NCBI GenBank assembly: GCA_947626935.1
Contig: CANQUD010000001.1
Span: 1-34,088 of the forward strand
DNA length: 34,088 nucleotides
Direction of reading: 5' to 3'
Source of the DNA: an uncultured Clostridia bacterium
Lineage (GTDB): Bacteria > Bacillota > Clostridia > Christensenellales > Borkfalkiaceae
Of the stretch, positions 16,404-23,961 are shown piece by piece. A program made the translations under genes and the position numbers. The number at the start of each line of letters is the position of its first letter. The stretch's first letter is position 1. Under the pieces are notes generated by a model, which did not search any database, was not told the DNA's origin, and was given only the letters and a program-made list of their open reading frames with translations.

Positions 16404-18112
16404 AAAAAAGGCGTATTTTTGCTGTCGCCCTTGCGGGTGCAATACTTCTCCCCACGCTTGCGATGCTCTCGGGCTGCGGAGGGGAAGAAGTTGTGACGCT
16501 CCGCGTCTATAATTGGGAAGAATACATCGACGAGGGCGGCGAAAAAACTTTCATATTCGACGAACTCCATGAGCTTGACGAGGAAGGAAAACCGCTCAAG
16601 GACGAAAACGGCGACCATATCCATATCGAATCGGACATCGTCGACGACGATTATAAGGCTTGGTATCGGGAAACGACGGGTCACGACCTCTCCGAGGAAG
16701 GTCCGCGCATCCTCGACGACTTCCGCGAATGGTACGATCGCACCCATCATCAGAAGATCAGAGTGGAATATTCCACGTTCGGCACCAACGAGGACATGTA
16801 CAACGAGATCGTCCTCGGCAACGAATACGACCTTCTGTGCCCTTCCGACTACATGATCATGAAGCTTGCGGCAGAGGGACGGCTCGAGCGGTACGACGAG
16901 AGCTTTTTCGACCCGTCGATCCCCGAAAACTACTATGTCCACAACGTCTCCCCCTTCATCGCCGACAAATTCGAGACGAATGCGGGACTCCCCATCCGCA
17001 CCGATCCCGAAGGGAAAGAGATCTATTGGAAAGATTTCGCCGCGGGCTACATGTGGGGCACGACGGGGTTCGTGTACAATCCCGCGGCGCTCGAAGCGGC
17101 GGGCATTCCCGAGGATGAGCTGCAAGAGCTTGGCTGGGATGTATTCATCGACAGCAATTACGAAGAGAGTCGTTTCAAGGGCAAGATCACGGCAAAGGAC
17201 AACGTGCGCGATACCTACTTTGCCGCCCTCGGGGCGACCTATCAGGATGAACTCCTGCAGCTCGACAGGCAAGCGGGCGATTATATCGAGAAGCTCACTG
17301 AAATTTTCAATGCAACGGACGACGATACCATCAACGAAGTTGAGTCCACGCTCATGAAAATCAAGGAAAACATCTACAGCTTTGAGACGGACACGGGCAA
17401 ATCGGACATGGTGAACGGCAAGATCTGGCTCAACTACGCATGGAGCGGCGACGCCGTCTATGCGCTCGACCTCGCGGAGAGCGGCAAGACCGAGGACGGC
17501 GAGGACGAGAAGAAGGCTTACCTCAACTATTTCGTCCCCGAAGCAGGCTCCAACCTCTTCTTTGACGGCTGGGTCATGCCGAAGGGCGCCAATAAAGAGG
17601 CGGCGCAGGCGTTCGTCAACTTCATGTCGATGCCCCAAAATGCCATGCGGAACAGCTATTACATCGGCTACACTTCCGTCATCTCGGGGGAGATCGGGGA
17701 CGACGACCCAGCCATGCTCACCTATGCCGACTACCTCTATGGCGAGGAGGAAGATGAGGAGAACTTCTACGATCTCTCCTACTTCTTCGGGGCAGAGGAC
17801 GGAACATACGGGATCTATGCGGACGAGGAACAGCGCACCAAGCGGCAGCTCTTTGCCCAGTTCCCCACTCCCGAAGTCATCGCACGCAGCGCAGTGATGG
17901 ACTATTACGACGAACAGGCAAGCATGCGGATCAACGAACTTTGGTCACGGGTCAAGGCGGAATCTCTCGAACCGTGGACGATCGTCGTCATCGTCGTCGC
18001 CGTTCTCGGGATCGCCGCTGCCGTCCTTCTCATCAAGTTCGGCGATAAAATCGACTTCTTCCATGCAAAGCCCAAAAAGGGCTACGAGAAGGTCAAAGAG
18101 GAACGCGCATGA
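16400..18112 (+). CDS. potD: Polyamine-binding lipoprotein PotD, oversized with C-terminal membrane segment
   Basis: A 570-residue substrate-binding protein; usual PotD is about 350. Residues 1-26 form a lipoprotein signal (KKRR start, hydrophobic core, lipobox LSGC with C26). LRVYNWEEYID is the expected first strand and VEYSTFGTNEDMYNEI the next, but about 75 acidic residues separate them. Later PotD-like stretches include DLLCPSDYMIMKLA, MWGTTGFVYNP, NYAWSGDAVYALD and LFFDGWVMPKGANK. Near the C-terminus (about 525-545) TIVVIVVAVLGIAAAVLLI is a clear membrane segment followed by a basic tail, so the protein would be held by both lipid and helix. ATG 16400 follows GGAGG by seven bases and overlaps the potC stop; the longer frame from 16313 lies inside potC. 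Confidence 0.9.
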   Translation: MKKRRIFAVALAGAILLPTLAMLSGCGGEEVVTLRVYNWEEYIDEGGEKTFIFDELHELDEEGKPLKDENGDHIHIESDIVDDDYKAWYRETTGHDLSEEGPRILDDFREWYDRTHHQKIRVEYSTFGTNEDMYNEIVLGNEYDLLCPSDYMIMKLAAEGRLERYDESFFDPSIPENYYVHNVSPFIADKFETNAGLPIRTDPEGKEIYWKDFAAGYMWGTTGFVYNPAALEAAGIPEDELQELGWDVFIDSNYEESRFKGKITAKDNVRDTYFAALGATYQDELLQLDRQAGDYIEKLTEIFNATDDDTINEVESTLMKIKENIYSFETDTGKSDMVNGKIWLNYAWSGDAVYALDLAESGKTEDGEDEKKAYLNYFVPEAGSNLFFDGWVMPKGANKEAAQAFVNFMSMPQNAMRNSYYIGYTSVISGEIGDDDPAMLTYADYLYGEEEDEENFYDLSYFFGAEDGTYGIYADEEQRTKRQLFAQFPTPEVIARSAVMDYYDEQASMRINELWSRVKAESLEPWTIVVIVVAVLGIAAAVLLIKFGDKIDFFHAKPKKGYEKVKEERA

Positions 18113-18141
18113 CCCCTCTCGCACCGTAACAAACTTGTAGC

Positions 18142-18168
18142 AAAAGACCCGCTTGAAGCGGGTCTTTT
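18142..18168 (+). terminator. Terminator of the pot operon, possibly bidirectional
   Basis: AAAAGACCCGCTT, GA, AGCGGGTCTTTT: a 12-bp stem with A and T tracts on both sides, 30 bases after potD and 14 bases past the stop of the convergent gene at 18182. It can serve both strands. Confidence 0.9.
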
Positions 18169-18181
18169 CTCATAGTTTATG

Positions 18182-18520
18182 TCATTTTCCGACCGAATCG
18201 GGGGTCAGAAGTGCGTCGCGGTAATACGCCTCGATCGAGACGGAGAAGGCGATCGAAATGTGTGCCTTGAACTCTTCCCCGTCGAGCATCGTGCGAAGGG
18301 TGAAATGAGACGTTCGGTCTGCCCGAAATTGTTCCTCGAGCACCCCGTTCACGAAAAGCTGTCCCCCACGCCGCATCGAAAAGCGGACGATGACCTGCTT
18401 TCCCTTGACGGTATAGACACAGCTCTTGGAACAGGCACGGATCCTCACAATGAGAAAAATCACCATCACGATAAGAAATATGGTTGAAAGGCTAATTGAT
18501 ACGATCAAGGGCATGTACAT
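18182..18520 (-). CDS. Small membrane protein of unknown function
   Basis: A 112-residue protein I do not recognise. Residues 1-28 are a strong membrane anchor (IVSISLSTIFLIVMVIFLIV) followed by basic residues and two cysteines (RACSKSC), then about 80 hydrophilic residues with a beta-rich look (VYTVKGKQVIVRFSMRRGGQLFVNG). Start ATG 18520 follows AGAGG by seven bases; an in-frame TTG at 18538 would overlap that site. It lies 86 bases after the RHH gene and has a palindrome and a weak promoter-like sequence upstream, so it may be a separate unit or the tail of the SPFH operon. Confidence 0.7.
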   Translation of the reverse strand: MYMPLIVSISLSTIFLIVMVIFLIVRIRACSKSCVYTVKGKQVIVRFSMRRGGQLFVNGVLEEQFRADRTSHFTLRTMLDGEEFKAHISIAFSVSIEAYYRDALLTPDSVGK

Positions 18521-18554
18521 GATAGTTTCCTCTTTCAATCTATTTGAATAATCG

Positions 18555-18585
18555 ATTATATTATGTCAGACATAATACTTCGCAA
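18555..18585 (-). promoter_or_regulatory. Weak promoter-like sequence with internal 19-bp palindrome
   Basis: On the minus strand TTGCGA (18585-18580) and TATAAT (18560-18555) are 19 bases apart, longer than ideal. The spacer contains a perfect inverted repeat, TATTATGTC-A-GACATAATA (18559-18577), which would place a bound regulator between the two hexamers. It precedes the 112-residue membrane protein. Both the promoter and operator roles are inference. Confidence 0.45.
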
Positions 18586-18606
18586 AAGGATATATTTTGC
18601 GTGAAA

Positions 18607-18795
18607 TTATGGATTTTCTTCCTTACGTTTAGCTTTCTCCCCCCCCTTACGCTTTTTTACGCAAGCGGTGAGAAGATACTCGATCTGTCCGTTCAGGGAT
18701 CGGAAGTCCTCATCTGCCCACTTTGAAAGCTCCGCATAGAGTGTCGGAGACAGCCTGAGCGGCACTTGTTTTTTATTATTATCCTTGTCGCTCAT
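18607..18795 (-). CDS. Small ribbon-helix-helix (Arc-like) DNA-binding protein
   Basis: A 62-residue protein. Residues 10-45 (KKQVPLRLSPTLYAELSKWADEDFRSLNGQIEYLLTACV) give the short beta strand, two helices and spacing typical of Arc/CopG ribbon-helix-helix repressors; the last 15 residues are a basic tail. ATG 18795 follows a GGAGAGGGGG ribosome binding site and lies inside the end of the 416-residue membrane gene (17-base overlap). No toxin-like gene is beside it, so an operon repressor role is preferred over an antitoxin. The tandem palindromes at the operon promoter (23813-23831) suit a dimeric RHH protein. Confidence 0.8.
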   Translation of the reverse strand: MSDKDNNKKQVPLRLSPTLYAELSKWADEDFRSLNGQIEYLLTACVKKRKGGEKAKRKEENP

Positions 18796-20029
18796 TCCCC
18801 CTCTCCTCTTCGATCGCGATTTTCAGTTCCGCCTCGGTCGGGCGTACTTTTCTGCGGTAAACGGCGTACATGACCATCCAGACGATGAGTGACACGAACG
18901 CTGCTGGGATCAGAAATGCCAAAAAGCTCGCTCCGATCGCAGCGATGAGAAATTGCTCATGGTACAGGATGTAGCCGATCGTTCCGTAGACAATTCCAAA
19001 GACAAGCGGCGCAAGCAGGAAACAGAGAAACATGATGTTCCCCCTTCTCTGCTGTCTGATCCAAGCTCCCTGCAGGTCGCGGCGAAGCGTGTCGGCTCTG
19101 CTGTCCGTCAATTTATTATAATTTCTTTGATAGATGCTCCGCTTTTTTCCCTCGAGCGGCAGGACAAGGACGAAAAAGATGACACCGAAGAGCACAAAGG
19201 CGACGAGAACGACCGTCCATGTGACGATCGGTCCCACCTTTTCCCAAATCGATGAGAAGGAAGCAAGGGCGATCGCGACAACGATCGCAACGCCGAAGAG
19301 CATCGAGACGACTCCGCTCCGCTTGTTGACGGTGCGGAATTCTTCCCGTTCCGCGTCATCCTTCAAAAACATCGCAACGGGAACGGGCAGCATGGAAACG
19401 CCGCGTGCGTTCTCCGATTCCGCCATGATCTTCCGTTCCGAGACGCCGAACCGAATTCGCTTGATCTCGTCCAGTTCCTTCCCCGCCTTTTCGTAGAGGC
19501 TTGCCCGCATCTTCCCTTCCGACACTGCCTTCAGCCATGCGGGGATCGCCATGACGGCGCCCGCAGCCATGCACGCGAGGGGCAAAACGACATCGGGAAG
19601 TTTCATAAAGGTCGCGAGAAGGACGGAAACAGCGAGGATCGCATAGCCGAGCACGCCGATCGCGACCGTAAGCGCTTCCATCGAGGTTTGTCTCCCGAAC
19701 GTTTCGCGCCAAGCCTCGTACAGTTTTCGGTATGCTTCCCGCTCCTCTCCCGTCTTTTCGATCTCGATGGCGCTGTTTTCAAGCTCCACGAGACCCACAA
19801 TAAAGCGTTTCCGCAGCGGTACAAGGAAAACGGCGGCGACCTCGAGCACAAATCCGATGATCGTGAGCGTGAGGTTGACGGGCACGCTTTCCTTGCCGAA
19901 GATCGTCAAAAACATGGGAATGAACGCAAACGTTGCCCCGAAAAGAGCCACAAGCGATTGGAGCGTGCGGGATCTCTTCAGATCGTCCGCCCTTTTTCCC
20001 GTAAGATACAGTTTCAAAAACTCGTCCAT
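18779..20029 (-). CDS. Polytopic membrane protein of unknown function (about 8 TM)
   Basis: A 416-residue protein I cannot assign. It shows four pairs of hydrophobic segments (about 24-45 and 50-72, 118-140 and 145-165, 235-258 and 265-288, 330-355 and 360-388) separated by charged cytosolic-looking loops of 40-70 residues rich in Glu, Lys and Arg; the first loop could be a coiled coil (ELENSAIEIEKTGEEREAYRKLY). The regular pair-loop pattern suggests internal repetition. It starts four bases after the natB-like stop and overlaps the RHH gene, so it belongs to the same transcript. A partner or regulator of the ABC exporter is possible but unproven. Confidence 0.75.
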   Translation of the reverse strand: MDEFLKLYLTGKRADDLKRSRTLQSLVALFGATFAFIPMFLTIFGKESVPVNLTLTIIGFVLEVAAVFLVPLRKRFIVGLVELENSAIEIEKTGEEREAYRKLYEAWRETFGRQTSMEALTVAIGVLGYAILAVSVLLATFMKLPDVVLPLACMAAGAVMAIPAWLKAVSEGKMRASLYEKAGKELDEIKRIRFGVSERKIMAESENARGVSMLPVPVAMFLKDDAEREEFRTVNKRSGVVSMLFGVAIVVAIALASFSSIWEKVGPIVTWTVVLVAFVLFGVIFFVLVLPLEGKKRSIYQRNYNKLTDSRADTLRRDLQGAWIRQQRRGNIMFLCFLLAPLVFGIVYGTIGYILYHEQFLIAAIGASFLAFLIPAAFVSLIVWMVMYAVYRRKVRPTEAELKIAIEEERGNERQG

Positions 20030-20033
20030 TTCA

Positions 20034-21158
20034 TCACTTCCCGAACATGATCTTTTCGCTCGAGAGCATCTTTGTCATGACGAAAACGAGCGCGGCGGTA
20101 TAGAGAAGATTCACGCCGACACTGACAAGAGATTGCCAGACGGGCAATGCCCCCGCGAGGAGTTCCTGCGTGAAAACGACGGCGTTCAGGACGGGGATCG
20201 CAATGACCCAATCGCCGATAGCGGGCAAAAATGCCGCCACGAGCGAGATGACCATGACGAGGATCATGAGCACGCTCGTATAGGCGGACGCTTCCTTGAC
20301 GGAACGCGCGGCAGTCGAGATCGTCGAGATCAAGGCAACGATGAGCGGCACAAAGCTGATGATGAGAAGGAGAAGCAGGAAATAGCTCCCCACTTGGTAG
20401 CCGCCCAAGAAGTTCACGGAGATGCCCATGAGTTTTGGCATCGAGAACACTACGCCCAAGAAACTCGACAGTGCGCCGAGCATGGAGATACACGCGAGCG
20501 GAACGATCTTTCCGAGCGCGATCTGCGAACGTTTCGCGCTCGTCACGAGAATGGTAGAAAGGGTCCCCCGCTCCTTCTCCCCCGCGACGGACTCGAGCGT
20601 CACCGACATGCACGCCGAGAACACGAAGCAGACGATGATGAAGGGCAGGATCTGCTGCATGACCTCCCTGCCAATGTGCTCCTCGGACGCGATGCTGACG
20701 GCTTGGATCGAGAACTTCATGCCGATCTTTTGCAGAACTGCGTTGGAAATGGCATAAAAGGAACTTCCCGCTTCATTCAATGGATCGTACAGAATGGAAA
20801 CGGTGCCGTCTGTCTTTGTGAGATCGGTGAAAACGTCGTCGAAATGCGTCGAGAAGGTCATGATCGCAGCGGCTTCCCCCGCTTCGACCGCCGCTCCCGC
20901 ATCCGCCTCATTCTCGACGGGGAGCCATTCGACCGTGTCGCCGTTTGCCTCGATCGCCGCCTGAATGTACGCCGTCGTGACCGATTCTCCCTGCAAAAAG
21001 ACCTTGTAGTTCTGTTTTTCGGGTTCGGTATGGACGGCTTCGCCGACGAACGTATAGAGAAGAAAAATGACGATCCCCGGGAGAAGCATCGTGACGATGA
21101 GCCGCGGGTCATGGAAGAAGCGGTGGAATTCCTTCCGCATGAGAGACCAGAGTTTCAT
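20034..21158 (-). CDS. ABC-2 type permease (NatB-like)
   Basis: A 374-residue membrane protein of the ABC-2 exporter type. An N-terminal cytosolic stretch (MRKEFHRFFHDPRLIVTMLLPG) leads into one membrane helix (about 22-42), then a long outer domain of about 130 residues and a C-terminal bundle of five or six helices. The pattern SACMSVTLESVAGEKERGTLSTILVTSAKRSQIALGK is the elbow motif typical of NatB/DrrB-like permeases. Its start overlaps the ATPase stop (ATGA). NatAB of Bacillus exports sodium, but this family also exports drugs and peptides, so the substrate is open. Confidence 0.87.
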   Translation of the reverse strand: MKLWSLMRKEFHRFFHDPRLIVTMLLPGIVIFLLYTFVGEAVHTEPEKQNYKVFLQGESVTTAYIQAAIEANGDTVEWLPVENEADAGAAVEAGEAAAIMTFSTHFDDVFTDLTKTDGTVSILYDPLNEAGSSFYAISNAVLQKIGMKFSIQAVSIASEEHIGREVMQQILPFIIVCFVFSACMSVTLESVAGEKERGTLSTILVTSAKRSQIALGKIVPLACISMLGALSSFLGVVFSMPKLMGISVNFLGGYQVGSYFLLLLLIISFVPLIVALISTISTAARSVKEASAYTSVLMILVMVISLVAAFLPAIGDWVIAIPVLNAVVFTQELLAGALPVWQSLVSVGVNLLYTAALVFVMTKMLSSEKIMFGK

Positions 21159-21931
21159 ACCGTTTCCCCCTTCAGAGCGTGATAAAGGTTGAAGAAGGAT
21201 GTCTCAAGATCGCCCTTTGCGATCTCTTCGAGCGTGCCTTCCGCAGCCATTTTTCCGTCGAAGATGATCCCGACGCGGTCACAGAGTTTCTCGACGAGGG
21301 AAAAGATGTGGGTCGAAAGAATGATGCTCTTCCCCATCGCCTTGAGTTCGGCGAGAAAGTCGGTGACGACCTTTGCCGTGAGCACGTCCAGCCCGTTCGT
21401 CGGTTCGTCAAAGATGACGACAGACGGGTCATGAACGATGGAAATAACGAGCGATACCTTTTGGAGCATGCCCGTGGAAAGATTCTTGACCTGAACTTCG
21501 GCAAATTGATCGATGCCGAACTTTGCGAAAAGTTCCCGCTTTCTCTGCTGCAGGACTCCTTTCTCCACGCCGTGCATGGCGCCGAAGAAGTCAAAGAGAT
21601 AATCGGGCGTAAAGAAACCCTCGAGCTTGAGTTCGCTCGTCATGAAGCCGATCTCGTCACGGACCTTTGCGGGATCTTTCACGACCGAATGTCCGCAGAT
21701 GAAAGCATCGCCCGCATCGGGTCTGATGAGCGTCGCGAGCATGCGGAGCGTGGTCGTCTTGCCCGCGCCGTTGGGTCCGAGCAAGCCGTAGATCTCTCCG
21801 CGATAGGCGGAAAAGGAGAGTCCGTTGACGGCGATCCGCCGCGTTTCTCCCGTTTTTTCAATTTTTTGTTGTTTTTTGGAGAGCGTGAAGGTCTTTTTTA
21901 AGGCTTCCGCCCGTACGATCTCTTCCGACAT
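21155..21931 (-). CDS. ABC transporter ATP-binding protein (NatA-like)
   Basis: A 258-residue ATPase for the permease encoded next. Marks: Walker A GPNGAGKTTT, the NatA-like stretch IRPDAGDAFICGHSVVKDP and DEIGFMTSELKL, signature region NLSTGMLQKVSL (a variant of LSGGQ common in this subfamily), Walker B VVIFDEPTNGLD and switch histidine in LSTHI. A basic insertion (KKQQKIEKTGETRR) lies before the first strand. ATG 21931 follows AGAGG by five bases; it is 11 bases after the 292-residue membrane gene. Confidence 0.92.
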   Translation of the reverse strand: MSEEIVRAEALKKTFTLSKKQQKIEKTGETRRIAVNGLSFSAYRGEIYGLLGPNGAGKTTTLRMLATLIRPDAGDAFICGHSVVKDPAKVRDEIGFMTSELKLEGFFTPDYLFDFFGAMHGVEKGVLQQRKRELFAKFGIDQFAEVQVKNLSTGMLQKVSLVISIVHDPSVVIFDEPTNGLDVLTAKVVTDFLAELKAMGKSIILSTHIFSLVEKLCDRVGIIFDGKMAAEGTLEEIAKGDLETSFFNLYHALKGETV

Positions 21932-21942
21932 ACCAACCTCTG

Positions 21943-22821
21943 TTATTTTTTCACGTCGATGACGTTAAGCGCCTTGTAGCCGAGCATGGGAGACAGCGTC
22001 TCGAATTCATAGGGCGGAATGAGGAGTTCAAACGCCTCACTGCCGCGAATTTCCACGCGATAGCAGAACTTTACAGACATCTGCCCGTTGCTGTTCCTGC
22101 GGATCTTATAGGGCTTGAAGGCGCCCTTGTTGAACGGCTCCTGCTTATTCCATCCCACGAACAACCTCTTTTTGCCGATGCGCGAGAGAGACACGATACT
22201 GTCATAGGGAATGCGGACAACATATTCCTCACTCGCGAGGCAGATCGCTTCGCCGTCGCGGAAGGCGTAAACGGGCAAGTTTACAAGAGGGTTTGCGAGC
22301 AAAGTTCCCGTCTGCTTGCCCTTTTTGACGGTATACGGATAGGCAAGGACGTCCACGGGAACTGCCGTTTCGGGCACGAGCATGTTTTCAAGCGCCTCTC
22401 TTCTGACCCTTTCATACTGCGCCTCATGCTCCTTGACGGCGGAAGAATTCATCACCGCCTTCCTGTGAATGGCTTGGATCACAAAGAACGCGGCAGAGGG
22501 AAGTGCAAGTCCCCCGCCGAAGCCGATAAAGTACCAAAAAGCTTGCGAAACTGCTGTCTCGTACGTCATATCCTCTTCCCCGATCTGCTCGATCGCGACA
22601 CAGAGAAGAAGGGCGCCGACAGAGAACAGGACCCCGAACATATGGGTCATCCAAGACGGGAAATTGGCAGCCCTTTGGACGTTGTCGTCCTCTCGGTCCA
22701 TGGCGGAAAGACGGCTCTTGACCCCTTCCTCCGCCCGCCGCACGATGAACTCGCGCCCGTCGGGTTCGGGCAGAGGCCAAGGGTTCTTTCCCTTGATGAG
22801 AAAGCCGAAAAGATTTTTCAT
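21943..22821 (-). CDS. Two-TM membrane protein of unknown function
   Basis: A 292-residue protein I do not recognise. Residues 1-50 are hydrophilic; two membrane segments follow (MFGVLFSVGALLLCVAI at about 59-76 and FWYFIGFGGGLALPSAAFFVI at about 90-112); the remaining 180 residues look cytosolic and beta-rich, with KKGKQTGTLLANPLVNLPVYAF and VGWNKQEPFNKGAFKPYKI. The ribosome binding site is close to the ATG (AAAGG only two bases away). It sits between the SPFH gene (15 bases) and the ATPase (11 bases), so co-expression is near certain. A PH-like or membrane-anchoring scaffold fold is possible, but this is guesswork. Confidence 0.72.
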   Translation of the reverse strand: MKNLFGFLIKGKNPWPLPEPDGREFIVRRAEEGVKSRLSAMDREDDNVQRAANFPSWMTHMFGVLFSVGALLLCVAIEQIGEEDMTYETAVSQAFWYFIGFGGGLALPSAAFFVIQAIHRKAVMNSSAVKEHEAQYERVRREALENMLVPETAVPVDVLAYPYTVKKGKQTGTLLANPLVNLPVYAFRDGEAICLASEEYVVRIPYDSIVSLSRIGKKRLFVGWNKQEPFNKGAFKPYKIRRNSNGQMSVKFCYRVEIRGSEAFELLIPPYEFETLSPMLGYKALNVIDVKK

Positions 22822-22836
22822 ATCCTTTCAATCAAT

Positions 22837-23793
22837 TTAGTAAATGCTCCCTGTGCCGACGACGGGCTGGGCGTCGCGGTTGCCGCAGAGTACGACGAGA
22901 AGGTTGGAGACCATCTGCGCCTTTCTTTCGTCGTCGAGTTCGACGATCTCCTCTTCGGAGAGCTTGTTGAGCGCCATCTGGACCATGGAGACTGCGCCTT
23001 CCACGATCTTCTGCCTTGCGGCGATGATGGCGGAAGCCTGCTGACGCTGGAGCATTGCCGCGGCGATCTCGGGTGCATAGGCAAGGTGAGAGATCCTCGC
23101 TTCGATGATCTCGATCCCCGCGATCTCCACGCGCTGCTGGAGTTCTTCGCGAAGAATGGCTGCGATCTCCTGTGCGCTCCCGCGGAGAGAGTTTTCATCC
23201 CCGTTCGACGAGACATCGTAAGGGTACTGTCTTGCGACTTGGCGGATCGCCGCGTCGCATTGGGTGGAGATGTAAGACATGTAATTTTCAACGTTAAAGA
23301 CCGCACGCGCGGTGTTCGTGATCCGCCAGATGACGACGACGGAGATCTCGATCGGGTTCCCCTCTTCGTCGTTGACTTTCTGCTTGTCGTTGTTCAGTGT
23401 CATCGCCTTCAAAGAAAGCTTCCTCGAGACGCCGCCGACCGCTCTTGCGGGGTTGACAGCTGCGCAGAACGGGTTCGTCCAATAAAATCCGTCCGTCTTG
23501 AGCGTTCCGTGATACTTGCCGAAGAGGGTCAAAACGTAGGCTTCATTGGGCTGAAGGAGCCTGAAACCGAACGTCATGACGATCGACGCGAAAAACGTCA
23601 ACATCCCGACAGGGGCAAGGGCAATGAGCGGTGCAAAGTCCTCGTCGACGCCGAATGCGATCCCGAGGGCAAACATGGCGATGCCGAGAATGATCATACC
23701 GAAGATCACAAACAGCATGAGCCAACCGCTTACCTGCTTTGCGGGGCGTTCATCCACGACGTTGAGAGATCTGACTTCCTTGATTTCTTCCAT
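22837..23793 (-). CDS. SPFH/band 7 domain membrane protein
   Basis: A 318-residue membrane scaffold-type protein of the SPFH (stomatin, prohibitin, flotillin, HflK/C) family. Two N-terminal membrane segments (about 23-46 and 55-76), then the SPFH core beginning [28 protein letters not shown] and continuing through [26 protein letters not shown], ending in a helical part rich in Ala, Glu and Gln ([29 protein letters not shown]). Start: two ATGs lie close together; the GGAGG is only two bases before the first (23799) but eight before the second (23793), so the second is chosen. It is the first gene of the minus-strand operon with a strong promoter and tandem palindromes upstream. SPFH proteins of Bacillota are tied to membrane organisation and envelope stress; the exact role here is unknown. 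Confidence 0.9.
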   Translation of the reverse strand: MEEIKEVRSLNVVDERPAKQVSGWLMLFVIFGMIILGIAMFALGIAFGVDEDFAPLIALAPVGMLTFFASIVMTFGFRLLQPNEAYVLTLFGKYHGTLKTDGFYWTNPFCAAVNPARAVGGVSRKLSLKAMTLNNDKQKVNDEEGNPIEISVVVIWRITNTARAVFNVENYMSYISTQCDAAIRQVARQYPYDVSSNGDENSLRGSAQEIAAILREELQQRVEIAGIEIIEARISHLAYAPEIAAAMLQRQQASAIIAARQKIVEGAVSMVQMALNKLSEEEIVELDDERKAQMVSNLLVVLCGNRDAQPVVGTGSIY

Positions 23794-23812
23794 TTCCATA
23801 TCCTCCGAAATG

Positions 23813-23831
23813 TGATATCATTTTGATATCA
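23813..23831 (-). promoter_or_regulatory. Tandem 8-bp palindromes at the SPFH operon start (candidate RHH operator)
   Basis: Two perfect copies of TGATATCA (23813-23820 and 23824-23831) are separated by 3 bp, centres 11 bp apart (about one helical turn). They begin two bases after the -10 hexamer and cover the expected start of transcription, a repressing position. Two-fold symmetric boxes in tandem suit dimers of a ribbon-helix-helix repressor such as the one encoded at 18607-18795. Confidence 0.65.
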
Positions 23832-23833
23832 TC

Positions 23834-23862
23834 ATGCTACCACATTCCCCAACATTTGTCAA
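23834..23862 (-). promoter_or_regulatory. Promoter of the SPFH-NatAB-RHH operon
   Basis: On the minus strand TTGACA (23862-23857), a 17-base spacer and TAGCAT (23839-23834). Perfect -35, -10 with two mismatches. Divergent from the upp promoter 40 bases away. Confidence 0.8.
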
Positions 23863-23902
23863 GGAGTTTTTTGAAAATTTTTATAAAAATCCATCTCCGA
23901 CC

Positions 23903-23931
23903 TTGAAAAGTATCAAGGATTGTGTTATGAT
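23903..23931 (+). promoter_or_regulatory. Promoter of upp
   Basis: TTGAAA (23903-23908), 17-base spacer, TATGAT (23926-23931). It lies 30 bases before the upp ATG, leaving a leader of about 24 bases, and rules out the longer in-frame start at 23920. Confidence 0.85.
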
Positions 23932-23961
23932 AGTTTCAAGAAAGACATGGGAGAACAACGA

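Noticed and set aside
18607-18795. Toxin-antitoxin system
   Set aside because: The RHH protein could be an antitoxin, but the neighbours are membrane and transport proteins with no toxin-like gene, and the operon promoter carries suitable operator sites, so a repressor role fits better.
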